Positions 9,412-17,666 of a stretch of DNA of 64,000 nt are shown piece by piece (the stretch's first letter is position 1; every line of letters begins with the position of its first letter). The stretch spans positions 1 to 64,000 of the forward strand of contig CAZAEK010000003.1 in the NCBI GenBank assembly GCA_964484125.1, in the 5' to 3' direction. The stretch comes from DSSM01 sp964484125 (GTDB taxonomy: Bacteria; Bacteroidota; Ignavibacteria; Tepidaquicellales; Tepidaquicellaceae). The notes below the pieces were generated by a model. The model was not told the origin of the DNA. It worked only from the letters and a program-made list of their open reading frames with translations, and did no database searches. The position numbers and the translations under genes are program-made.

Positions 9412-10131
9412 ATGTTTATTCGTTGGTTTTTAGTGTGATTTGTTTAGATTTATAATTTACATTTTTATCTGTCATTTTTCAAGACTTCATTACTTCTATT
9501 GGTTCTATAGGGATTATACATACTCGACAATTTATTTTTTCCTATGGCGCTCTTGTCATAATTCCTCCATTTTTAAAATTTGCTTTAACATAATATTTTT
9601 TCTCTGTAAAATTTATTTATTGTCAATTTACAATTACCCGTCTTCTTCTCGTTATTCTTATTTGAGCATTTCATTTTTAATTTTTAGATGAATTTATTGA
9701 AAATTCTTTTAATTAAAAAAGTAACTTTTTTTGATTTTATAACACCATTTTAGTGAAAAATCTCATTTGAAATCGTAGTAAATGCTGTGTTATCATAGGG
9801 TTATATTTATCGTTAGCTGTTTATTTTATAACACTTTTATAAAATTTATTTTTGAAGTTTGAGTTCTTAACTTATCCTGCTCATCTTTTTTTCTCAATTT
9901 ATTCAAATTTTATTAATTTGTAAAACTAACTTTTTGCCCTTATTTACCAGTTAAAAATGCCTTTTTATACCCCTAAATTAGCATAAAGTGCTGTTATTAC
10001 AGACTATATATTTTCAGATTTTCCCGTTTTCTTACCTTTCCCGTTAAGTGTAATTTTTTTTATTTCTTCACCCCGATATTTTATTTTATTATAATAAATC
10101 TTATTACCTCAAGCATAATAAAAATCCCTTC
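9412..10131. other. Long AT-rich spacer, no gene seen
   Basis: About 720 bases of T-rich DNA. Frames in it are short and low in complexity and resemble nothing. Two direct copies of TTTTATAACAC (9735-9745 and 9824-9834) bracket an inverted GTGTTAT (9787-9793). The right part of the promoter for the lipoprotein pseudogene should lie near 9412-9480. I see no tRNA or structured RNA. Confidence 0.45.
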
Positions 10132-10145
10132 TCAACATTGAGATA
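10132..10145 (-). terminator. Possible weak terminator after the old yellow enzyme gene
   Basis: TCTCAA and TTGAGA form a six-base stem 18 bases beyond the stop codon of the minus-strand gene. Read on that strand it is followed by a short ATTTTTATTAT tract. The stem is short and AT-rich, so this is tentative. Confidence 0.35.
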
Positions 10146-10162
10146 TTGATTTATTTTCATTT

Positions 10163-11224
10163 CTATCTTGCTCTTTCGTATTGCTTTGGCAAATAAAAAT
10201 CCGGTTTTAATTTTTTTCCGGCATCTAAAGCCCAATATGGATTTCTTAACATTTCCCTGCCAATTAATACAATGTCTGCTTTTTCGGTTTGGATAATTTC
10301 GTTTGCCTGTTCCGCTTCCGTGATAAATCCGACTGCACCTGTAAGGATGCCTGCCTGCTTTTTTATTTCTTCTGCGAATGAAACCTGATATCCCGGACCT
10401 GCCGGAATCTTAGCATCTAAAACATTTCCTCCGCTTGAACAATCAATCAAATCAACTCCTGCCTCTTTGAGCATGCCGGCTAACTTTATTGAGTCTTCAA
10501 TACTCCATCCGCCTTCAACCCAATCTGTTGCCGAAATCCTTACGAAAAGAGGGTAGTCGTCCGGAATAATTTCCGCAACTGCCTTCGTAATCTCTAAGGC
10601 AAGTCTGCACCTGTTTTCAAATGAACCGCCGTATGAATCTTTTCTTTTATTTGACAGCGGTGAAAGAAATTCGTGAACAAGGTAGCCGTGTGCAAAATGA
10701 AGTTCAATTAATTTATATCCCGCCTTTAAGCTTCTTTCAGTTGCACTTTTAAAATCATTGATTACTTTTGAAATTTCCCATTTATCCATTTCTTTCGGCT
10801 GAGTATAGTTGTCTGAAAAAGAAATTGCACTCGGAGCATAAGTTTGCCAGCCGCCTTTTTCTTTTGTAATCGAACCTGAACCGAGAAATGGCGCATAAGA
10901 TGAAGCCTTTCTGCCCGCATGGGCAAGTTGAATTCCCGGTACGGAGTTTTGAGACTCTATGAAAGAAGTAATGGGTTTATATGCTTCAGTATGTTTATCG
11001 CTCCAGATTCCTAAATCCTGCGGAGAGATTCTGCCTTCGGGTGATACAGCAGTAGCTTCCTGAATAATCAATGCCGCTCCGCCGACTGCACGACTTCCAA
11101 GATGAACCAAATGCCATTGAGTAGGAAATCCATTTTCACCTGAATATTGACACATCGGAGAAACCGCTATTCTGTTTTTTAATTCTATACCGCGTATGGA
11201 AAGAGGTGAAAATAAATTTTTCAT
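10163..11224 (-). CDS. namA: Old yellow enzyme, YqjM/NamA-type NADPH dehydrogenase
   Basis: 353 residues, full length for the YqjM class. It is a TIM-barrel FMN enzyme that reduces activated C=C bonds (enones, quinones) with NAD(P)H in the cytosol. Visible class markers are the N-terminal LFSPLSIRGIELKNRI, the PMCQYS segment whose Cys tunes the flavin in YqjM, the HFAHGYLVHEFLSPLSN block with substrate-binding His residues, and the phosphate-binding end GAVGF and IGREMLRNP. An Arg-rich C-terminal tail (PKQYERAR) is also typical of YqjM. The start is an ATG at 11224. The gene stands alone, divergent from the DUF4846 gene; no regulator is adjacent. The physiological substrate is not predictable. 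Confidence 0.92.
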   Translation of the reverse strand: MKNLFSPLSIRGIELKNRIAVSPMCQYSGENGFPTQWHLVHLGSRAVGGAALIIQEATAVSPEGRISPQDLGIWSDKHTEAYKPITSFIESQNSVPGIQLAHAGRKASSYAPFLGSGSITKEKGGWQTYAPSAISFSDNYTQPKEMDKWEISKVINDFKSATERSLKAGYKLIELHFAHGYLVHEFLSPLSNKRKDSYGGSFENRCRLALEITKAVAEIIPDDYPLFVRISATDWVEGGWSIEDSIKLAGMLKEAGVDLIDCSSGGNVLDAKIPAGPGYQVSFAEEIKKQAGILTGAVGFITEAEQANEIIQTEKADIVLIGREMLRNPYWALDAGKKLKPDFYLPKQYERAR

Positions 11225-11384
11225 TGCAAGGTAATTTGATTCACTTATAAAACATTTGTCAGGTAATTTCAGTTCATAGTTATTTATTTTCCCGGAACAG
11301 AACCGGAGTTACCTCTGAAGATAGTAGCTTTTAGCACCGTAAGAGAAGTTCTTTCATGACATTTTTATTCTCTTTGATGATGTT

Positions 11385-11392
11385 TATTTTTG
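11385..11392 (+). promoter_or_regulatory. Candidate Bacteroidota-type -7 element for the DUF4846 gene
   Basis: TATTTTTG fits TAnnTTTG, the sigma-ABfr -7 consensus of Bacteroidota, 28 bases before the ATG at 11421. No TTG at the expected -33 distance is clear, so support is limited. Confidence 0.3.
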
Positions 11393-11420
11393 CAATATAT
11401 GGAATTTTAAAATTTTGAAT

Positions 11421-12278
11421 ATGAAATTTTATTTGATAATAGTATTTTTGATTTTTGGTTTACTGCAACCCTGCTCCCGGGAGACAGAAAACAGGAAGAA
11501 TATAGGTATCAAAATTAAAACTGATTATATAAATCCTGATGGTGTTACAATTGAAACCCGCTTTAATGTTCCTGATGGATATAAAAGATCTAAAGTTGAG
11601 CCGGGCTCATTTGGAGAGTATTTGAGGCAATTGCCACTGAAGCCGCACGGAACAGAAGTAAAATATTATGATGGAAGTATAAAGAAAAATAAAGATATTT
11701 ATGACGCCGTTGTTAATCTTGAAATAGGAAATAAGGATTTACATCAGTGTGCAGATGCAATTATGAGACTCTGGGCTGAGTATCTTTGGAAAAGAGGGGA
11801 GTATGATAAAATTCATTTTAATTTTACAAACGGATTCAGGGTTGATTATTCGGAATGGATGAAAGGGAAAAGAATTTCTGTTAAAAGGAATAAAACTTCA
11901 TGGGTTCAGAAATATTCAGCTTCAAATTTGTATCAGGATTTCTGGGATTATATGGAAATAATATTTATGTATGCAGGTACGCTGTCGCTCGAAAAAGAGC
12001 TTGAGTCAACAAATATAAGCGAATTAAAAATCGGCGATGTTTTTATTAAAGGCGGTTCTCCCGGACATGCTGTAATTGTGGTTGATATGGCGGTAAATCC
12101 GAATACAAATGAAAAAATTTTTCTTCTTGCACAAAGTTATATGCCCGCGCAGGAATTGCAGGTTTTAAAAAATCCTTCTGATGAAAAACTTAGTCCCTGG
12201 TATTCTGTAAATTTTGGTGAAGAGCTCGAAACTCCCGAATGGAAGTTCTCAAAAAACCATCTTAAAAAAATTGAATAA
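11421..12278 (+). CDS. DUF4846 family lipoprotein
   Basis: 285 residues from the ATG at 11421; a TTG two codons earlier is in frame but less likely. The N-terminus is a lipoprotein signal with Cys after LLQP. The body has the features of DUF4846: an N-terminal segment ending GSFGEYLRQLPLKP, a central helical core with DLHQCADAIMRLWAEYL, and a C-terminal beta region with GDVFIKGGSPGHAVIVVDMA and LLAQSYMPAQELQVLKNP. The GDVFI...PGHAVIVVD segment resembles NlpC/P60-like or amidase-like folds, but no complete catalytic set is visible. Family function is unknown; likely attached to a periplasmic-facing membrane. The next gene also encodes a lipoprotein, 40 bases downstream. Confidence 0.85.
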   Translation: MKFYLIIVFLIFGLLQPCSRETENRKNIGIKIKTDYINPDGVTIETRFNVPDGYKRSKVEPGSFGEYLRQLPLKPHGTEVKYYDGSIKKNKDIYDAVVNLEIGNKDLHQCADAIMRLWAEYLWKRGEYDKIHFNFTNGFRVDYSEWMKGKRISVKRNKTSWVQKYSASNLYQDFWDYMEIIFMYAGTLSLEKELESTNISELKIGDVFIKGGSPGHAVIVVDMAVNPNTNEKIFLLAQSYMPAQELQVLKNPSDEKLSPWYSVNFGEELETPEWKFSKNHLKKIE

Positions 12279-12318
12279 TATTACCTCAAATATTTTATTA
12301 ATTTAAATTTCGGAGAAA

Positions 12319-12792
12319 ATGAAAAAAATTATTTTAGTGCTCTTTCTTTCGACTTTACTTTTTTCCTGCAGTAAGGAAACAAAGCATACAAGTACATCAG
12401 GCAGCGATGTTAAATCTGTAACTTCGGCTGATAGTGTAAGAGATGGATTATTTGTTCACATTACTGAATGTTATGATGACCCGCACAGAGTTCTGATGCC
12501 TTTAAAAATGGCAACGATGATGGCAAAAGATAAAGATGTAATTGTTTATATGGATATTCACGCTGTAAATATGCTTGTCAAAGGTGCAGAAGATATAAAA
12601 TTTGCAAATTTTGAATCCGCTCATACATACATTAAACTGTTAATCGAAATGAAAGTTGGTGTATATGCCTGTCCAACCTGTCTTGAAATTGCCGGGCACA
12701 AACCAGAAGATTTAATGGAAGGAGTACAGACTGCACAAAAAGATAAATTCTTCAACTTTACCAAAGGCAGAATCCTGACGTTGGATTATTAA
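12319..12792 (+). CDS. DsrE-like lipoprotein
   Basis: 157 residues with a lipoprotein signal (LLFSC, Cys at 17). The mature part resembles the DsrE/DsrF-like fold: FVHITECYDDPHRVLMPLKMATMMAKDKDVIVYMDIHAV, then a conserved-looking GVYACPTCLEIAGHKPEDL. The CPTC pair sits where sulfur-relay DsrE proteins carry their active Cys, which suggests thiol or metal chemistry outside the cytoplasm. This is inference from fold and motif only. ATG start. A perfect 10-base inverted repeat lies between this gene and hutU. Confidence 0.75.
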   Translation: MKKIILVLFLSTLLFSCSKETKHTSTSGSDVKSVTSADSVRDGLFVHITECYDDPHRVLMPLKMATMMAKDKDVIVYMDIHAVNMLVKGAEDIKFANFESAHTYIKLLIEMKVGVYACPTCLEIAGHKPEDLMEGVQTAQKDKFFNFTKGRILTLDY

Positions 12793-12827
12793 ACTGACTT
12801 TAAATATTCTTAATTGTTTTTTCCTGT

Positions 12828-12860
12828 TATGTAAAAATTATTATTGATATTTTTTACATA
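12828..12860. promoter_or_regulatory. Perfect 10-bp inverted repeat upstream of hutU
   Basis: TATGTAAAAA (12828-12837) and TTTTTACATA (12851-12860) are exact inverted copies separated by 13 bases, ending 20 bases before the hutU ATG. It could be an operator for a regulator of histidine use or a weak AT hairpin terminating the DsrE gene. The absence of G/C in the stem apart from one pair favours a protein-binding site, but this is not decisive. Confidence 0.4.
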
Positions 12861-12880
12861 AACAAAATCTATTTAATAAT

Positions 12881-14530
12881 ATGGGCAGATCAGTTAAAGT
12901 TCCAAAAGGAACCATTTTAAGTTGTAAATCGTGGCTTACAGAAGCTCCGATGAGAATGTTAATGAATAATCTTGATGCAGAAGTTGCCGAGAGACCGGAA
13001 GATTTGATAGTTTATGGCGGAAGCGGCAAAGCGGCAAGAAACTGGGAATCGTATGATAAAATTGTTGAAACTTTAAAAACTCTTGAAGAAGACGAAACAC
13101 TTCTTATTCAATCCGGCAAACCTGTTGCAGTTTTTAAAACTCATAAAAATGCTCCGAGAGTTATAATCTCAAATTCCCAGCTCGTTCCTAAGTGGGCTAC
13201 CTGGGATGAGTTCAGAAGACTTGAAGGACTTGGATTGACCATGTATGGACAAATGACTGCCGGAAGCTGGATATATATTGGTACACAGGGAATTCTGCAG
13301 GGCACTTACGAGACATTCGCTGCAGCGGCTAAAAAGCATTTCGGAGGTTCTTTAAAAAACAAATTTGTTCTAACCTGCGGGCTTGGAGGTATGGGCGGAG
13401 CACAGCCACTTGCCGCAACTCTTAACGGTGCGGCTTTTCTCGGTGTTGATGTTGATAAAACAAGAATTCAAAAACGACTTGATACCGGTTATACAGATGT
13501 TATGACCGAAAGTCTTGATGAAGCTTTAAAAATCGTATTTGAAGCAAAGGAAAAAGGTATCGGGAAGTCTGTAGGATTGGTTGGTAATGCAGGAGAGGTT
13601 CTTCCTGAAATTCTGAAAAGAGGAATTATTCCCGATGTTGTAACAGACCAGACTTCTGCTCACGATATGCTGAACGGATATGTTCCTATGGGAATGTCAT
13701 TTGAAGATGCACTTAAACTAAGAAAAAGTGACCCTGTTAAATACCAGAAACTTGCACGTGAGACTGCAGTTGTTCATTGCAAAACAATGTGGGAATTTAT
13801 GAAGAAGGGCTCCGTTGTTTTCGATTACGGAAATAATCTCAGAGGTGAAGCTGAAGCGAACGGCTTTAAAGAAGCTTTTGAAATTCCCGGTTTTGTTCCT
13901 GAATATATCAGACCGCTTTTCTGTGAGGGAAAAGGACCTTTCAGATGGGCAGCTCTTTCAGGCGACCCTGAAGATATTTTTACAACTGATGACGAAATTA
14001 TGAAACTTTTTCCTGATAATACACTGCTTCATAACTGGCTGAAAGCGGCAAAGGAGAAAGTTCATTTTCAGGGACTGCCATCAAGGATTTGCTGGCTTGG
14101 TTACGGCGAAAGAGCAAAAGCCGGAAAACTTTTTAATGACCTTGTGAAATCCGGAAAAGTAAAAGCTCCGATTGTAATTGGACGGGACCATCTTGATTGC
14201 GGAAGTGTTGCCTCGCCAAACCGCGAAACGGAAAAAATGAAGGACGGCTCGGATGCAATTGCTGACTGGCCTATTCTGAATTTTGCTTTAAATGCAATCG
14301 GTGGAGCTACCTGGGTTTCGCTTCATCACGGCGGTGGAGTTGGTATTGGAAATTCGATTCATGCAGGTATGGTTATAGTTGCCGATGGTACGCCTGAAGC
14401 CGAAGAGAGATTGCAGAGATGCCTGACCTATGATCCGGGTATGGGAATTGTCAGGCATGCAGATGCAGGATATGAGGAAGCGATTGAGAATCAGAAGAAA
14501 TTCGGTATCAAGATGCCGATGATTAAATAA
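12881..14530 (+). CDS. hutU: Urocanate hydratase (urocanase)
   Basis: 549 residues, the normal length. It converts urocanate to 4-imidazolone-5-propanoate with tightly bound NAD+, the second step of histidine degradation, in the cytosol. The family signature is strong throughout: QSGKPVAVFKTHKNAPRVII, the NAD loop CGLGGMGGAQPLAATLNGA, the active-site region SRICWLGYGERAKAG containing the conserved Cys, GRDHLDCGSVASPNRETE and HHGGGVGIGNSIHAGMVIVADG. ATG start at 12881. No other hut gene (hutH, hutI, hutG) lies in the window, so the rest of the pathway must be elsewhere. The gene is followed directly by the repeat cluster. Confidence 0.97.
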   Translation: MGRSVKVPKGTILSCKSWLTEAPMRMLMNNLDAEVAERPEDLIVYGGSGKAARNWESYDKIVETLKTLEEDETLLIQSGKPVAVFKTHKNAPRVIISNSQLVPKWATWDEFRRLEGLGLTMYGQMTAGSWIYIGTQGILQGTYETFAAAAKKHFGGSLKNKFVLTCGLGGMGGAQPLAATLNGAAFLGVDVDKTRIQKRLDTGYTDVMTESLDEALKIVFEAKEKGIGKSVGLVGNAGEVLPEILKRGIIPDVVTDQTSAHDMLNGYVPMGMSFEDALKLRKSDPVKYQKLARETAVVHCKTMWEFMKKGSVVFDYGNNLRGEAEANGFKEAFEIPGFVPEYIRPLFCEGKGPFRWAALSGDPEDIFTTDDEIMKLFPDNTLLHNWLKAAKEKVHFQGLPSRICWLGYGERAKAGKLFNDLVKSGKVKAPIVIGRDHLDCGSVASPNRETEKMKDGSDAIADWPILNFALNAIGGATWVSLHHGGGVGIGNSIHAGMVIVADGTPEAEERLQRCLTYDPGMGIVRHADAGYEEAIENQKKFGIKMPMIK

Positions 14531-14541
14531 GTAATCGCAAG

Positions 14542-14696
14542 CTACAAACATACGACCCCTACGGGGTCGGAAAGTTTGACAATCCCGTAGGGATTGAATG
14601 TTTGAATAATAAAGAAATCCTGACCCCGTAGGGGTCAAATGTTTGTAGATAGGAAAATAAAAAAATCCCGACCCCGTAGGGGTCAAATGTTTGTAG
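14542..14696. repeat. Cluster of four short palindromes with CTACAAACAT / ATGTTTGTAG ends
   Basis: Between hutU and murB lie CGACCCC-TAC-GGGGTCG (14553-14569), AATCCC-GTA-GGGATT (14581-14595), TGACCCC-GTA-GGGGTCA (14621-14637) and GACCCC-GTA-GGGGTC (14670-14684). The first is preceded by CTACAAACAT and the later ones are followed by AATGTTTGTAG or a variant, so the whole block is also bounded by inverted ends. Copies are at 27.6-27.9 kb and 39.9 kb. It may act as a transcription terminator for hutU. The block runs to the base before the murB ATG. Confidence 0.85.
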
Positions 14697-15752
14697 ATGA
14701 AAATAGAAGAAAATATAAATCTCAGTAATTACACCACGATACAACTCGGCGGAACAGCAAAATATTTCATAAAATGTGAAAACACAGCGGATTTAATTAA
14801 AGCTTTAGAATTCGCAAAAGAAAAAAATCTTAAAATATTTATTCTCGGAGGGGGTAGCAATATTGTATTTCCGGATTCCGGATTTGATGGATTAATAATA
14901 AAAAGCGAAGGAAATGAAATAAAAATAATTTCCGAAACAGACGACTCTGTGGAAGTATATGTTTCTGCCGGAACTGACTGGGATAAATTTGTAGAATGGA
15001 GTGTGGATAACGGGGTAACTGGAATTGAATGTCTTTCAGGAATTCCGGGAAGTACAGGAGCAGTCCCAATACAAAACGTCGGAGCATACGGGCAGGAAGT
15101 AAGTTCATCTATAAAAAGACTTTATGCAATAGACGTAGAAAATTCTGAAGAAAAGATTTTCAGCAATCAGGAATGTAAATTTGAATACCGTTACAGTATT
15201 TTCAAAGGTGAATTAAAAAATAAGTATTTTATTGCCGGCATTGAATTCGAGTTATCAAGGGTTAAAGATGTTAATTTTAAATATCCTGATTTGAGGAAAG
15301 AAATTGAACAATCCGAAGATTTTAAAAAAATTTCTTCACGCATCGAAAAACTCAGGTTTATAAGAAATAAAGTAATTGAGATTAGAAAACGAAAAGGAAT
15401 GGTAATAGATGAAAACGACCCTGATTCTGTTTCCTGTGGCTCATTTTTTACAAATCCCGTTATTTCATACGAAGATTATAAAGAGAGATTAAAAAGATTC
15501 CCTGATTTCAGGTTAATTTCGTCATTCCCTGCAAAAGGTGGAATTAAACTCTCTGCAGCAAAACTCATAGAAGTATCAGGATTTTCAAAAGGATACTTTG
15601 AAAACGGAGTTGGCATATCACAAAAACACAGTTTAGCTTTGATTAACAAGGGTGGAACTTCAAAAGCACTGATTGAACTTGCGGAAAAAATTAAAGCCGC
15701 AGTTTATAATAAATTCGAAATAAACATCGAAATAGAACCGGTGGTTGTTTGA
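14697..15752 (+). CDS. murB: UDP-N-acetylenolpyruvoylglucosamine reductase (MurB)
   Basis: 351 residues. It reduces UDP-GlcNAc-enolpyruvate to UDP-MurNAc with NADPH and FAD, a committed step of peptidoglycan synthesis. The FAD domain shows NYTTIQLGGTAKYF and FILGGGSNIVF, then GIPGSTGAVPIQNVGAYGQE. The segment CKFEYRYSIFKGE matches the substrate-closing loop of type I MurB, as in E. coli. The catalytic Ser lies in SCGSFFTNPVIS and a Glu-containing tail INIEIEPVVV closes the protein. The ATG at 14697 immediately follows a genomic repeat, so the repeat supplies the whole upstream leader; GTAGGGGT about 20 bases upstream is the only purine-rich stretch. No sister cell-wall genes are adjacent. Confidence 0.95.
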   Translation: MKIEENINLSNYTTIQLGGTAKYFIKCENTADLIKALEFAKEKNLKIFILGGGSNIVFPDSGFDGLIIKSEGNEIKIISETDDSVEVYVSAGTDWDKFVEWSVDNGVTGIECLSGIPGSTGAVPIQNVGAYGQEVSSSIKRLYAIDVENSEEKIFSNQECKFEYRYSIFKGELKNKYFIAGIEFELSRVKDVNFKYPDLRKEIEQSEDFKKISSRIEKLRFIRNKVIEIRKRKGMVIDENDPDSVSCGSFFTNPVISYEDYKERLKRFPDFRLISSFPAKGGIKLSAAKLIEVSGFSKGYFENGVGISQKHSLALINKGGTSKALIELAEKIKAAVYNKFEINIEIEPVVV

Positions 15753-15842
15753 ACAACTTTTCACAAATTTTTTTGGTTATAAATAAATATGAAAAATTTT
15801 TTCATTAATTATACTATTATTTTTACTTAAATTAAAGTATTG

Positions 15843-17168
15843 ATGGCTAAATCAGTATCTATACATACACTTGGATGTAAATTGAATTACAGTGAATCGA
15901 GTACAATTGCCAAACAACTTGTTGCAAAAGGTCTTGATTTAAAGCGTTTCGGTGAAAAGTCAGATATATTTATTTTAAATACCTGTACTGTTACGGAATC
16001 CGCAGACAAAGAGTGCAGGCAGATAATAAGAAGTGTAATAAGAAACAACCCTGACACATTTGTAGTTGTTACAGGATGCTATGCACAGCTAAAGCCGGAA
16101 GAAATAGCTTCGATAAAAGGTGTAGATTTAGTGATTGGTTCGAACGAGAAATTCAGAATAACAGATTATCTTCAGGATGTTCTTGAAGGTAACTTATCCT
16201 GTGCAGGTCAGGAGACAAAGCCCGGAATATATGTCTCGCCTTTGAATGAATTAACAGTTTTAGGCGAGGGATTAACTCAGGATACCGATGCACGTACAAG
16301 GGCTTTTTTAAAGATACAGGACGGATGTGATTATACCTGTTCTTACTGCACTATACCATTTGCAAGAGGCGGCTCAAGGTCTCTGCCCGTAACAAAAGTA
16401 ATAGAAAATGCGAAAAAGATAGTAGCTGACGGATATAAAGAGATAGTTTTAACAGGTGTCAATGTTGGTGATTATAATTTTGAAGGAAATAAACTTATAG
16501 ATGTTCTTTACAAACTCGAAAAAACCGAAATTGAAAGGATAAGAATAAGTTCAATAGAGCCAAACTTACTTTCTGATGAGATTATAGAGCTTGTTGCAGG
16601 TTCGGAAAAGTTTTGCAATCATTTTCACATACCATTGCAAAGCGGTGACAGGGAAATACTAAGGTTAATGCAAAGAAGGTATAAACTGGAGACGTACGAA
16701 AAACTAATATATAAAATTAAGGAAATAATCAGTGATTGCGGAATAGGAGTTGATGTAATAGTAGGATTTCCCGGAGAAACAGATGAAAGATTTGAAAACA
16801 CTTTTAATTTTCTGAGTTCTTTGCCTGTAACATATTTACATACATTCAGTTACTCTGAAAGAGATAATACAAAGTCCGCCAAAATGGAGAACAAAGTACC
16901 GGTGAGGACAATAAAAGAAAGAAGCAGGATTTTAAGAAATCTATCAATGAGAAAGAAAGCAGATTTCTGGTCAGGAAGTATAGGCACGGAACATCGGGTA
17001 TTGTTTGAGACTTTAAAGAATGATTCAGATATGGAAATAGAAGGATGGACAGAAAATTATATACGCGTAAAAACAGGATATAAAGAAGGAATTGAAAATT
17101 CCGTAAAAAATGTTAAATTAACTATACCGGAAGGTACAAAACCGGTTGAATGTGAGATAATAAGTTAA
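15843..17168 (+). CDS. mtaB: tRNA N6-threonylcarbamoyladenosine methylthiotransferase (MtaB)
   Basis: 441 residues from the ATG at 15843 (a TTG codon just before is in frame). This radical-SAM enzyme adds a methylthio group to t6A37 of tRNAs reading ANN codons. The N-terminal UPF0004 domain has three cluster cysteines (LGCKLNYSE, NTCTVT, VTGCYAQ), the radical-SAM core has CDYTCSYC near residue 150, and a TRAM-like C-terminal end follows. The start HTLGCKLNYSES and the PFARGGSRSLP loop are characteristic of MtaB rather than MiaB or RimO. It opens a close-packed run of eleven genes to 27541; sixA-like follows 12 bases later. The sua5 gene at 43.3-44.3 kb provides the t6A on which it acts. Confidence 0.93.
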   Translation: MAKSVSIHTLGCKLNYSESSTIAKQLVAKGLDLKRFGEKSDIFILNTCTVTESADKECRQIIRSVIRNNPDTFVVVTGCYAQLKPEEIASIKGVDLVIGSNEKFRITDYLQDVLEGNLSCAGQETKPGIYVSPLNELTVLGEGLTQDTDARTRAFLKIQDGCDYTCSYCTIPFARGGSRSLPVTKVIENAKKIVADGYKEIVLTGVNVGDYNFEGNKLIDVLYKLEKTEIERIRISSIEPNLLSDEIIELVAGSEKFCNHFHIPLQSGDREILRLMQRRYKLETYEKLIYKIKEIISDCGIGVDVIVGFPGETDERFENTFNFLSSLPVTYLHTFSYSERDNTKSAKMENKVPVRTIKERSRILRNLSMRKKADFWSGSIGTEHRVLFETLKNDSDMEIEGWTENYIRVKTGYKEGIENSVKNVKLTIPEGTKPVECEIIS

Positions 17169-17180
17169 AATAAAAAAATT

Positions 17181-17663
17181 ATGAAATTATTTTTAATCAG
17201 GCACGCAGAAGCAATAGATTACGAAACAGAAACAGTGAAATCTGATGATTACAGATTTATCACTCCCAAAGGCAGAAAAACTTCTTTAACGGTTTTTAAA
17301 AAGTTAAAAGATGAATTTTTAGAGCTTGATAAAATTTTTTCAAGCCCATTAATCAGATCTGTGCAAACAGCTGAAATTCTCGCATCAACCCTGAAATTCA
17401 GGTTTGATGTCGAAGTAAATAATGAACTGCATATTTCTTCTTCATATACCGAAGTTCCTGCTTTTTTAAAAAGGAACAGTATCTTCAGTTCAGTTGCGAT
17501 AGTTGGGCATAATCCGATGATGGAACAACTCTTAAAGGAATTTTCAGGTAAGTTAATTCCTTTTGCCAAATCTGGTGTTGCCTGTGTTGATTTTGATTTA
17601 TCCAAGCTTACTGGCAAGTTTCTCTGGTATATGAATCCGAAAACATTCGAGTTGACAAAATAA
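17181..17663 (+). CDS. SixA-like histidine phosphatase
   Basis: 160 residues of the histidine phosphatase superfamily (SixA branch). The catalytic RHA motif is in FLIRHAEA at residues 5-12. A second Arg lies in SSPLIRSVQTAEIL and the second catalytic His in VGHNPMMEQLL, all in the order expected. SixA removes phosphate from phosphohistidine on signalling or phosphotransfer proteins, but many family members act on small phosphoesters, so the substrate is open. ATG start. It sits between mtaB and the ABC ATPase with gaps of 12 and 3 bases, so it is almost surely co-transcribed. Confidence 0.85.
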   Translation: MKLFLIRHAEAIDYETETVKSDDYRFITPKGRKTSLTVFKKLKDEFLELDKIFSSPLIRSVQTAEILASTLKFRFDVEVNNELHISSSYTEVPAFLKRNSIFSSVAIVGHNPMMEQLLKEFSGKLIPFAKSGVACVDFDLSKLTGKFLWYMNPKTFELTK

Positions 17664-17666
17664 GTA

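Noticed and set aside
9440..9691. Plus-strand frame of about 83 codons in the spacer
   Set aside because: Phe/Tyr/Ile-rich text typical of translated T-rich DNA, no start signal and no resemblance to a protein family.
14542..14696. Possible CRISPR array
   Set aside because: Repeats are short palindromes with differing arms and irregular spacing, with no unique spacers of constant length and no cas gene in the window.
14288..14744. Minus-strand frames across the repeat cluster and hutU end
   Set aside because: They read the repeats in multiple copies (LTPTGSGF-like text) and run antisense to a certain gene.
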